5,764 nucleotides of DNA from an uncultured Campylobacter sp. (GTDB lineage: Bacteria > Campylobacterota > Campylobacteria > Campylobacterales > Campylobacteraceae), in NCBI RefSeq assembly GCF_938031315.1, contig NZ_CALHHT010000490.1, positions 1 to 5,764 on the forward strand, written 5' to 3'. Shown piece by piece: positions 1-5,640 of the stretch. The first letter of the stretch is position 1. Each line of letters opens with the position of its first letter. The position numbers and the translations under genes were made by a program. Under the pieces are notes generated by a model, which saw only the letters and a program-made list of their open reading frames with translations, was not told where the DNA came from and made no database searches.

Positions 1-4
1 CCAA

Positions 5-877
5 ATGCGTAATGACGAAATTGCTAGGTTTGGCATAAGCAAAACGCGGTATGATGAAAATATAAAGGATTTCTTACAAGATAAAAATTGCGATAAGCGA
101 AATTTGGCGGGCGGCGGGCTAAAATTTACGAGCGATGGCAGGCAAAATTCTATAAATGCCAGCGAACGAAATTTTACGAATGTCGTTGAACAAAAGTCGC
201 AAAGCGATTTCTCTTGCACCGCTGATACGCCATCGCAAAATTTTAAAACTCAAGCTAGAGATTACGACAAAGAGCCGATAACCATAAAAGATAACTCGAT
301 AGAGATGATTAAATTTTATTCGCCATTTCTGTATTTTCTTAATTTCATAGATTTTGGAACAAGGCAAGACTCGCCAAGATCCGTTAAACGCTGGCTAGAA
401 CTTCCTGGTAAATTTGGCACCTGCTATATAAAATTTAAAAATTCAGTTATCGAATATTATTCAGAGAAAAAGAGGGCGACTCTATACTCTATAAATTTAT
501 CTGAAATAATTGCAATAAAACGCACCTTTGGGCCATCCACTTTAAAAATGACGGAAAAAGGTAAAATTTTAACATTTTTTGTCGCGTTTACGTGGATAAT
601 CCTTTTATCTTTGGTAGTAACTTTTAAAAATAAAATTTCTTATGGAATTTTGATTGTGCCGATTTCCTTATTTTTGGCGTTTGCGCCCTTAATAATATTT
701 AGATTTAAGAAAAATTTTGGATTTGACATAGGAAACGACAGCCTTATTTTTATGAGCAATGGTAATTATATCGAAGCAAGCATATTAACAAGCAAAGAAT
801 ACAAAGAGCTAAAAGCCTATTTTCTACTCAAAATAGGGAAAAATTTAGATAAAATCCCGCCACAAATTTTTGCGTAG
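5..877 (+). CDS. Unrecognised membrane protein, first of a tandem paralogue pair
   Basis: I do not recognise this family. The protein is 290 residues from the first visible ATG. The frame is still open at the window edge and no ribosome site is visible, so the true start may lie upstream. Residues 1-83 are polar and low-complexity (Asn, Lys, Ser, Gln) and are probably disordered. Then come the motif ARDYDKEPITIKD (84-96), a weak hydrophobic stretch (about 103-117), a beta-rich segment (about 139-175), two clear membrane helices (about 188-207 and 212-233) and a soluble tail ending GKNLDKIPPQIFA. The same order, motif and LDK-containing tail occur in the gene 17 bp downstream, so the two look like diverged duplicates in one operon. 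Base composition is much richer in AT than in the genes to the right. The tail could fold like a PH-type domain, but that is inference from pattern only. Confidence 0.75.
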   Translation: MRNDEIARFGISKTRYDENIKDFLQDKNCDKRNLAGGGLKFTSDGRQNSINASERNFTNVVEQKSQSDFSCTADTPSQNFKTQARDYDKEPITIKDNSIEMIKFYSPFLYFLNFIDFGTRQDSPRSVKRWLELPGKFGTCYIKFKNSVIEYYSEKKRATLYSINLSEIIAIKRTFGPSTLKMTEKGKILTFFVAFTWIILLSLVVTFKNKISYGILIVPISLFLAFAPLIIFRFKKNFGFDIGNDSLIFMSNGNYIEASILTSKEYKELKAYFLLKIGKNLDKIPPQIFA

Positions 878-894
878 GCTATAAAGAATAAAAG

Positions 895-1803
895 ATGAAT
901 AGAAAACAGAGGCTTGAGAAGCCAAATAAAATTTTAAATGAACGGTATCAAAATTTAGAGCAAAGCTCAAGGCAGAATTTTGACGCCAAAAATTCCGATA
1001 GTAAGAATTCTAAATTTGAAAAGCTCGCAGATGACTCTGCGACAAATATAAATAAAAACGCAAACTCTACTAAATTTGAACAAAATCCGAGTTACGCTCG
1101 TGATCATAATAAAGAGCCTTTAGCGCTCAAAGATAGGACGAATTTTTATATAGTTCTTGCTACGGTATGCACGCTTGCGATTATGATTTTTATGTATTCA
1201 TACGAACCCAATCAAACTAGATATAATCAGCTTTTTATAGTATTTCCATTTTTCGGATTGCCTATAATAATGGAATATTTTACAAATTTTTACAATAAGA
1301 AACTTGTAAAATTTTATAATGATCGAGTTACTTATTGTACAAACAAAATGCCCGAAAAAACTATATTCTTAGATGATCTTAAGGATGTAAAAAGAGCCTA
1401 TTTTGCAAGAGATAATGAGTGGCTTAGGAGGCAAGGCGCTTTTTATAGATTTTTCTTAAAATTTGATCCATATGCTACGATAATCGCTTTTTTATTGATC
1501 TGCATATTGGTATTAGCTATCGGCGTAAGAAAATATATAGAAACAGGTAGTTTCAGAGTATTTTTCATATCTATAGTTGCATTTTTGTTTTTATTCGTCT
1601 TAAAATTTATATATTTTTTAGTTTTTAAATTCCGTCTTAGACTTATATTCTACGATAATATAATAATCCGAGGCAAGGATAAAGATATCGCCTTTACGAT
1701 AGAAACTATGGACGACTACGTCAGGATAAAAGAATTTTTTATAAAGAGAAAAGGTATTGATTTGGATAAGACTCAGCGCCACGTATGGCTGGATTTTAAT
1801 TAG
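895..1803 (+). CDS. Unrecognised four-helix membrane protein, second of a tandem paralogue pair
   Basis: The family is not recognised; the protein is 302 residues. Residues 1-67 are polar and repetitive in Asn, Lys, Ser and Asp, with no signal peptide. The motif ARDHNKEPLALKD (68-80) matches the motif of the preceding gene. Likely membrane helices lie at about 84-103, 112-130, 193-211 and 220-245. Between helices 2 and 3 is a basic beta-rich segment with strands around LVKFYNDRVTY and KTIFLDDLKDVKRAYF. After helix 4 come strands (LRLIFYDNIIIRG, DIAFTIE) and a helix (MDDYVRIKEFFIKRKG), then an IDLDKTQRHVW tail that parallels the LDK tail of the first gene. The start is 17 bp after the previous stop. 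The only Shine-Dalgarno-like sequence is a weak purine run (TAAAG at 882-886). Cotranscription with the first gene is likely. Codon use is AT-rich, unlike rarD and the DAHP synthase gene. Confidence 0.8.
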   Translation: MNRKQRLEKPNKILNERYQNLEQSSRQNFDAKNSDSKNSKFEKLADDSATNINKNANSTKFEQNPSYARDHNKEPLALKDRTNFYIVLATVCTLAIMIFMYSYEPNQTRYNQLFIVFPFFGLPIIMEYFTNFYNKKLVKFYNDRVTYCTNKMPEKTIFLDDLKDVKRAYFARDNEWLRRQGAFYRFFLKFDPYATIIAFLLICILVLAIGVRKYIETGSFRVFFISIVAFLFLFVLKFIYFLVFKFRLRLIFYDNIIIRGKDKDIAFTIETMDDYVRIKEFFIKRKGIDLDKTQRHVWLDFN

Positions 1804-1819
1804 CAATTAAGAGTTTTAG

Positions 1820-1864
1820 ATGAAAGAAGCCGCAATCGATAAAGCATTAAATTTTAAAATTTAA
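1820..1864 (+). other. 14-codon micro-ORF after the paralogue pair, possible remnant
   Basis: An ATG 16 bp after the second paralogue's stop begins the peptide MKEAAIDKALNFKI and then stops. An AAGAG sequence at 1809-1813 is well placed to act as a ribosome site. The sequence from the preceding stop to this ATG resembles the spacer between the two paralogues in length and purine content, so it could be the truncated start of a third unit. The reading frame runs into the palindrome AAATTTTAAAATTT (1849-1862). It could equally be chance, and translation is not established. Confidence 0.15.
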
Positions 1865-1886
1865 AGGCAATTCTTAAAAATTAATC

Positions 1887-1913
1887 ATTCTTTCTTGCGT
1901 AGAATCTATTTTT
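1887..1913. terminator. Weak possible bidirectional terminator between convergent genes
   Basis: ATTCT (1887-1891) and AGAAT (1901-1905) can pair into a 5-bp stem with a 9-nt loop. A TTTTT run follows at 1909-1913 on the plus strand, and a T-run also follows on the minus strand. The site lies between the end of the plus-strand paralogue pair and the end of the minus-strand rarD operon, where a shared terminator is expected. The stem is short and AT-rich, so support is weak. Confidence 0.2.
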
Positions 1914-1943
1914 ATCATTTCGCTTTATCGTTACTAAATACGG

Positions 1944-2354
1944 CTATAAGCTCTTAAATTCCATCTCCAGCTGCTTGCGCCAATCTTGCAGCGAGCGCTC
2001 TGCGTCCGCGGCATATTTTTCGATAAGAGCGTCTGTTTTATTGAGAAACTCAAATAGCTTGCCCTCCCACACGGCGGGGTTTAGGTTGCTTTGATGCATC
2101 GTTTTGATATAAACTAACTCCTTGCTAAGAGCCTCAAGCTCGTCTAGATAGCTCTCGCGAGCGCTTTCATCGCGCAGTTCAAGCCGCTTTAGAGCTCGCA
2201 GTTTGCCTTCTAAAATATCGCAAAATTTCATATATCTTTGCGAGCTAAGCTCGGGATCTGCGGCGTCTGCGCGCGCGGAAGCCTTTTGGACCTGAAAATA
2301 CACGAGCGCGCCCACCGCAAGGGCGACTGCGAACATCAAAGCGAAATTAGCCAT
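1944..2354 (-). CDS. Small membrane-anchored helix-rich protein downstream of rarD
   Basis: The protein is 136 residues and its family is not recognised. Residues 3-20 form one hydrophobic segment (start MANFALMFAVALAVGALVYF) with no cleavage site, so it reads as a signal anchor. The rest (about 35-136) is charged and almost entirely helical by composition (Glu, Lys, Leu, Ala, Arg), with a possible coiled coil at 45-85 and a segment around NPAVWEGKLFEF (92-103). Basic residues just after the hydrophobic segment (K24, R28) suggest the tail is cytoplasmic. The ATG is well supported: it lies 5 nt after a clear AAGGAG and overlaps the rarD stop by 8 bp, so translation is probably coupled to rarD. 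It may be an accessory partner of the transporter or only a passenger in the same transcript. Confidence 0.8.
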   Translation of the reverse strand: MANFALMFAVALAVGALVYFQVQKASARADAADPELSSQRYMKFCDILEGKLRALKRLELRDESARESYLDELEALSKELVYIKTMHQSNLNPAVWEGKLFEFLNKTDALIEKYAADAERSLQDWRKQLEMEFKSL

Positions 2355-3219
2355 TTTTTCTCCTTAAGCCGTCCAAGCCCACGACCGCGAGCCCGAACCA
2401 AATTAGCGAAAAGCTCAAAATTTTGTAAGTCTCAAGCTCCTCGCCGTAAATAAACACCGCGATCAGCATACTCATGCTAGGGCTGATGTATTGCATAAAG
2501 CCGATCGTAGATAGTGGCAGATACTGCGTGCTTACGGCGAAGGTAAGCAGCGGCAAAATCGTAATCAGTCCGCTTGCAAACAGCAGCGCGCCGCTTACGT
2601 TAAAGCCGAAGGCGCCGCTTCCTTTTAGCGTGCAGTAGATCAGAAATGCAAGCGCGGGCAGGAGCATCAGCGCCGTCTCGCAAAACAGCCCCTCAAAGCT
2701 AGGCACTTTTACTTTTTTGCGTATGAGACCGTAAAATGCAAAGCTAAGCGGCAGCACGATCGAGATTATAGGAAGCCTACCCAACGCGTAAATTTGCACG
2801 CCGATCGCCGCAAAGGCTAGCAGCAGGGAAAATTTCGCCGCCGCGCTTAGCCGCTCGCGCAGAAACAAAGCGCCCAAAAGCACCGAAAATAGCGGATTTA
2901 TAAAATATCCGAGACTCGTGGCTAAAATTTGATCGGAATTTACCGCGTAGATATAAATACCCCAGTTCGTGCTGATCAGTAGCCCGGTGCAAAGCAACGT
3001 AAGGGCGATTTTAGGGGTGCTAAGAAGCCGCGCGACGTTTTTTAAGCGGTGCGTAAAGCAGAGAAAAACAAGCAGCAGCAGGAAGGACCAAACGACGCGA
3101 TGCGCTAAAATTTGCACAGCGTCCACGTTCTTTATGAGCTTAAAAAATATCGGAAAAACGCCCCACATAGAAAATGTGGCGAGAGCGAACATTAGCCCTT
3201 TCGTGCGGTCGTTTTCCAT
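2347..3219 (-). CDS. rarD: RarD family transporter (EamA/DMT superfamily)
   Basis: This is an inner-membrane protein of the drug/metabolite transporter superfamily, RarD type. Its substrate is not known; the name comes from an old chloramphenicol-sensitivity annotation. At 290 residues it is close to the length I recall for E. coli RarD (about 296). The sequence is hydrophobic throughout, with about ten membrane helices. RarD signatures are visible in order: AHRVVWS (39-45), NWGIYIYAVN (85-94), SLGYFINPL (102-110), LPLSFAFYGLIRKK (156-169) and STIGFMQYISPS (237-248). From memory, E. coli RarD has a Glu two residues before SLGYF; here that position is Ala100. The ATG at 3219 follows a good ribosome site. 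The gene is divergent from the DAHP synthase gene and overlaps the small membrane-protein gene downstream by 8 bp, forming a two-gene operon. Confidence 0.95.
   Translation of the reverse strand: MENDRTKGLMFALATFSMWGVFPIFFKLIKNVDAVQILAHRVVWSFLLLLVFLCFTHRLKNVARLLSTPKIALTLLCTGLLISTNWGIYIYAVNSDQILATSLGYFINPLFSVLLGALFLRERLSAAAKFSLLLAFAAIGVQIYALGRLPIISIVLPLSFAFYGLIRKKVKVPSFEGLFCETALMLLPALAFLIYCTLKGSGAFGFNVSGALLFASGLITILPLLTFAVSTQYLPLSTIGFMQYISPSMSMLIAVFIYGEELETYKILSFSLIWFGLAVVGLDGLRRKNG
2360..2365 (-). promoter_or_regulatory. Ribosome binding site of the small membrane protein, inside rarD
   Basis: Read on the minus strand this is AAGGAG, 5 nt before the ATG at 2354. It lies within the last codons of rarD, so the two genes share sequence and ribosomes finishing rarD could re-initiate here. 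It fixes the start of the downstream gene. Confidence 0.8.
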
Positions 3220-3223
3220 AAAA

Positions 3224-3231
3224 TTCCTTCC
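3224..3231 (-). promoter_or_regulatory. rarD ribosome binding site
   Basis: On the minus strand this reads GGAAGGAA. Its AAGGA core ends 5 nt before the rarD ATG, which supports the start at 3219. Confidence 0.7.
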
Positions 3232-3249
3232 AAATTGCCTAAAGGCGCT

Positions 3250-3255
3250 ATTTTA
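3250..3255 (-). promoter_or_regulatory. Possible rarD -10 element
   Basis: The minus strand reads TAAAAT here, about 30 nt upstream of the rarD start. It is one mismatch from TATAAT and lies in the divergent intergenic region, overlapping the T-rich upstream part of the opposite promoter. The region is AT-rich, so a chance match is possible. Confidence 0.3.
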
Positions 3256-3293
3256 AGATTTTTTGGGTTAATAAAAGCTTATTTGGGTATAAT
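3251..3293 (+). promoter_or_regulatory. Campylobacter-type sigma-70 promoter of the DAHP synthase gene
   Basis: A perfect TATAAT lies at 3288-3293. No -35 box is evident. Upstream are T-tracts (TTTT at 3251, TTTTTT at 3259-3264), the arrangement described for Campylobacter sigma-70 promoters. Transcription would start near 3300, giving a leader of only about 24 nt. That leaves no room for a leader peptide or riboswitch, so if the gene is regulated, it is by allostery or by a protein at this promoter. Confidence 0.75.
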
Positions 3294-3313
3294 CGCGAAA
3301 TTTTACGAAACCT

Positions 3314-3319
3314 AGGAGG
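3314..3319 (+). promoter_or_regulatory. DAHP synthase ribosome binding site
   Basis: A full AGGAGG lies 4 nt before the ATG at 3324 and continues as GG. It is the strongest ribosome site in the window and fixes the start codon. Confidence 0.85.
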
Positions 3320-3323
3320 GGCT

Positions 3324-4667
3324 ATGAGTTGGAGTAGGACGTCGTGGAAAGATTATAAAATTTTACAACAGCCGATCTATCAGGATGAAAGTGCGGTGCA
3401 GACCGCTAAAGAGCGCCTTTACAAGCTGCCGCCGTTAATTTTTGCGGGCGAGGTGCGAAATTTAAAAGCCGAGCTTGCGCGCGCTAGCGAGGGCAAGTCG
3501 TTTTTGCTTCAAGGCGGCGATTGCGCTGAGAGCTTTAATGATTTTAGCGCGAATAATATCCGCGATATGTTTAAGGTAATGCTTCAGATGGCGATCATTC
3601 TTACCTTTGCAGCGGGTCGCCCCGTCGTTAAGGTAGGTCGCATCGCAGGGCAGTTCGCAAAGCCGCGCAGCAGCGATTTCGAGGAGGTTGGCGGCGTGAG
3701 TCTGCCTAGTTACCGCGGCGACATAATCAACGGCTTTGAGTTTAACGAAGCGGCGCGCAAGCCAGATCCTGCGCGCATGATCGAGGCGTATCATCAAAGC
3801 GCTTCGACGCTAAATCTTCTGCGCGCCTTTTCTCGCGGCGGTCTTGCGAACCTGCACGAGGTGCATAAGTGGAATTTGGGCTTTTTGAAAAAGGGCGAGC
3901 TGGAGGCTAAATTTAACGAGCTCAGCGATGAAATTTCGCGCACGCTAAAATTTATGGAGGCATGCGGACTGAGCGCTGCGAACTCTCCGAGCCTTGCCGA
4001 GACGGTGCTTTACACCTCGCACGAGGCGCTGCTGCTGCACTACGAGGAGTGCCTGACGCGCATCGACAGCACCAGCGGCGATTGGTACGACTGCTCGGCG
4101 CATATGCTTTGGATCGGCGAGCGCACGCGCGGCGCGGACGATGCGCACGTGCATTTTTTAAGCGGTATCAAAAACCCTCTCGGCGTCAAGATCGGCCCGA
4201 GCGGCACCGCGGATGAAATTTTGCGCCTTTGCGACAAGCTCAATCCGCAAAACGAAGCCGGCAGGCTAAACGTCATCATCCGCATGGGAGCGGATAAGAT
4301 CGGCGCGCGGCTGCCGCAAATTTTACGCGAGCTAAAGCGCGAGGGCAGGGTGATCCTGTACAGCATCGATCCGATGCACGGCAACACCGTCAAGGCCGCC
4401 AACGGCTACAAAACGCGCGAATTTTCTAAAATTTTAAGCGAGGTTCAGAGCTTTTTTGAGATTCACGCTGCGGAGGGCACGCACGCGGGCGGCATCCATC
4501 TTGAGATGACCGGCCAAAACGTCACCGAGTGCACGGGCGGCTCGTTTAACGTAACGCAAGAGACGCTAAAACAGCGCTACGAAACGCAGTGCGATCCGCG
4601 CCTAAACGCAGATCAGGCGCTAGAGCTTGCGTTTTTGCTCGCCGATAATCTAAAAAAGGCGGAGTAG
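3324..4667 (+). CDS. aroG: Class II 3-deoxy-D-arabino-heptulosonate 7-phosphate synthase
   Basis: This cytoplasmic enzyme condenses phosphoenolpyruvate with erythrose 4-phosphate to give DAHP, the first step of the shikimate pathway to aromatic amino acids. The 447-residue sequence spans the whole class II (plant / Mycobacterium type) fold. Visible motifs: LLQGGDCAESF (61-71) with metal ligand Cys67; VGRIAGQFAKPRS (104-116), phosphoenolpyruvate site; WIGERTRG (263-270); GVKIGPS (287-293); IRMGADK (319-325); DPMHGNT (349-355) with His352; GGIHLEMTGQNVTEC (389-403) with Glu394; and CDPRLNADQALE (423-434) with Asp424. Cys, His, Glu and Asp match the four metal ligands of the M. tuberculosis enzyme. 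The N-terminus is short, as in bacterial forms without the longer mycobacterial regulatory extension. The gene has its own promoter and terminator and is apparently monocistronic. The product is certain; the symbol varies among genomes (aroF/aroG/aroH). Confidence 0.97.
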   Translation: MSWSRTSWKDYKILQQPIYQDESAVQTAKERLYKLPPLIFAGEVRNLKAELARASEGKSFLLQGGDCAESFNDFSANNIRDMFKVMLQMAIILTFAAGRPVVKVGRIAGQFAKPRSSDFEEVGGVSLPSYRGDIINGFEFNEAARKPDPARMIEAYHQSASTLNLLRAFSRGGLANLHEVHKWNLGFLKKGELEAKFNELSDEISRTLKFMEACGLSAANSPSLAETVLYTSHEALLLHYEECLTRIDSTSGDWYDCSAHMLWIGERTRGADDAHVHFLSGIKNPLGVKIGPSGTADEILRLCDKLNPQNEAGRLNVIIRMGADKIGARLPQILRELKREGRVILYSIDPMHGNTVKAANGYKTREFSKILSEVQSFFEIHAAEGTHAGGIHLEMTGQNVTECTGGSFNVTQETLKQRYETQCDPRLNADQALELAFLLADNLKKAE

Positions 4668-4677
4668 TCCGCCTTTT
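4654..4677. terminator. Intrinsic terminator with the aroG stop codon in its loop
   Basis: AAAAGGCGGA (4654-4663) and TCCGCCTTTT (4668-4677) pair perfectly over 10 bp around a GTAG loop. The loop contains the TAG stop (4665-4667), so the left arm encodes the last residues of the enzyme. The plus-strand T-run is TTTT. On the minus strand the run is six T (4652-4657), so the hairpin should also stop transcription arriving from the right. Confidence 0.85.
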
Positions 4678-4700
4678 ATCGCGCGTAAGATTCGGTCGAG

Positions 4701-4783
4701 GCTTGGAATTTTAGTCGTAGTTTTAGGCGTTTTGACGTAAGCCAGCGCTGCGACCGCGCTTTGTGCTTGGAATTTAAATCGTA
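4701..4783 (+). repeat. Two-copy 19-bp imperfect direct repeat
   Basis: GCTTGGAATTTTAGTCGTA (4701-4719) and GCTTGGAATTTAAATCGTA (4765-4783) agree at 17 of 19 positions and start 64 bp apart. No function is visible. They may mark an old local duplication in the gene-poor region after the DAHP synthase terminator. Confidence 0.5.
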
Positions 4784-5054
4784 TCTTGGCCCGGGCGATT
4801 AAAATTTACGCGGCTCTAAATACAAGGCGGCTTTGGGCGCAGTCTCGCAGCGATCAAAATATATACAATTAAAATTTATACTTCGCGCTAAAACGTAAGC
4901 TGCATAAGCCCGCCGCCCAAATACGAGCAATTGAAAATTTTTGCGGCGTCGCGCCCTGATAAAATTTCTTTTTGCAGAGACTTGCAAACTTCTCGGCGGC
5001 TAAATTTAGCCTCGCGGGCTTGCCGGCTTAAAATTTTAAATCCGCCCTGCATGG

Positions 5055-5092
5055 AATTTTAAAATTTGCGCCGCCGTGAAATTTTAAAATTT
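5055..5092. repeat. Paired AATTTTAAAATTT palindromes with 25-bp period
   Basis: AATTTTAAAATTT occurs at 5055-5067 and again at 5080-5092, with a GC-rich spacer (GCGCCGCCGTG) between. Each copy contains the self-complementary core AATTTTAAAATT. The same word occurs at 1849-1862, and a close relative (ATTTTAAAATTT) near 5683-5694. The purpose is unknown. Confidence 0.5.
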
Positions 5093-5170
5093 AACGCTAA
5101 ATCTATGGCTTGCGGAATTTCATCTTTAAAATTTCGCCGTGTAAATTTTGATCGCTCGCTACTGCGCGCG

Positions 5171-5212
5171 CCGCTTATCTGTGTGCGCTCAAGCTAGCGC
5201 CAGGCTAAGCGG
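5171..5212. other. 42-nt nested inverted repeat
   Basis: The outer arms CCGCTTA (5171-5177) and TAAGCGG (5206-5212) pair perfectly over 7 bp. Inside them GCGCT (5185-5189) and AGCGC (5196-5200) form a second stem with a 6-nt loop. The two stems are separated by a 7/5-nt internal loop. No T-run follows on either strand, so it is not a standard terminator. The stop of the weak minus-strand reading frame (5194-5457) lies inside it. It could be a structured RNA end, a protein-binding site or chance. Confidence 0.45.
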
Positions 5213-5457
5213 TAAATGTAGCGACATAAACTCGCCTCCGTTTTTTTACACATGGCGGTAGAGAACGCCGCGCTGTCTGCGGTATTATATTTGACATAGA
5301 TACGACACAAAAGCTCTTGCTTGAGATTGGTGCGACAAACAGACGCTGCCGCAGCGACGTTATGTTCGGTCGGCTCACAAAAATCCTTGATGATATGTGC
5401 GTCGGACGAAAGCGGCTTTGCGCCTACTTTAAATTTTAGAGCGCGATTTCGCAGCAA
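5194..5457 (-). CDS. Doubtful 87-residue Cys-containing reading frame
   Basis: The frame opens with TTG and has no convincing ribosome site. The translation looks more protein-like than others in this region, with five Cys (27, 41, 51, 70, 78), an Ala-rich stretch (35-39) and a basic C-terminal end (CRYIYRLAWR), but I do not recognise it. There is no signal peptide or membrane helix. The plus strand is also open across most of the same DNA (5230-5439, 69 codons, no early start codon), so the true coding strand, if any, is unclear. The bidirectional terminator at 4654-4677 would suit minus-strand transcription arriving from here, but that is circumstantial. It may be a gene fragment. Confidence 0.25.
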   Translation of the reverse strand: MLRNRALKFKVGAKPLSSDAHIIKDFCEPTEHNVAAAASVCRTNLKQELLCRIYVKYNTADSAAFSTAMCKKTEASLCRYIYRLAWR

Positions 5458-5546
5458 ATTTTAAACCGAAAATCTATCTTTCTGCTTCTAAAATTCAGGT
5501 TGAAATTCTACCTTTTGAGTTGCGCCGTCGCGTATCGTGACGCTAT

Positions 5547-5620
5547 AAAATTCCGTGCCTCAAATTTAAATCAAAATTCTGCGGTGCAATGAAATTTCGA
5601 AATTCTGCCGTGCAAAATTT
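5547..5620 (+). repeat. Cluster of degenerate AATTC-CGTGC-AAATTT repeats
   Basis: Three related units follow one another: AAAATTCCGTGCCTCAAATT from 5547, AAAATTCTGCGGTGCAAT from 5573 (continuing into GAAATTT), and GAAATTCTGCCGTGCAAAAT from 5599. The shared plan is AATTC, then CGTGC or GGTGC, then AAATTT. The CCGTG-to-AAATTT pairing also occurs at 5074-5084 and 5137-5148. The spacing is irregular, so this is not a CRISPR array. Confidence 0.4.
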
Positions 5621-5621
5621 A

Positions 5622-5640
5622 CGCAAGGTTTTTGCTTGCG
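5622..5640. other. Small hairpin in the gene-poor region
   Basis: CGCAAG (5622-5627) and CTTGCG (5635-5640) pair over 6 bp around a 7-nt loop. No T-run follows, so it is not a typical terminator. It directly follows the degenerate repeat cluster. Confidence 0.3.

Noticed and set aside
119..367. Minus-strand frame inside the first paralogue
   Set aside because: It overlaps a plus-strand gene supported by its paralogue and has no ribosome site of its own.
2238..3256. Plus-strand frames across rarD and the small membrane-protein gene
   Set aside because: They are antisense to well-supported genes and are basic and low-complexity, with no family features.
3462..4402. Several open frames on the opposite strand and in other frames inside the DAHP synthase gene
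   Set aside because: They fully overlap a gene with all catalytic motifs intact, lack ribosome sites, and are Arg/Ala-rich as expected of shadow frames in GC-rich coding DNA.
4799..4987. 62-residue minus-strand frame in the gene-poor region
   Set aside because: It has a TTG start, no ribosome site, an Arg/Ala-rich low-complexity translation and no recognisable motif.
5547..5640. Possible CRISPR-like array
   Set aside because: The units are diverged, spaced irregularly at about 26 bp with no uniform spacers, and no cas gene is present.
5622..5640. Hairpin considered as a terminator
   Set aside because: It has no T-run on either side and no gene ends next to it.
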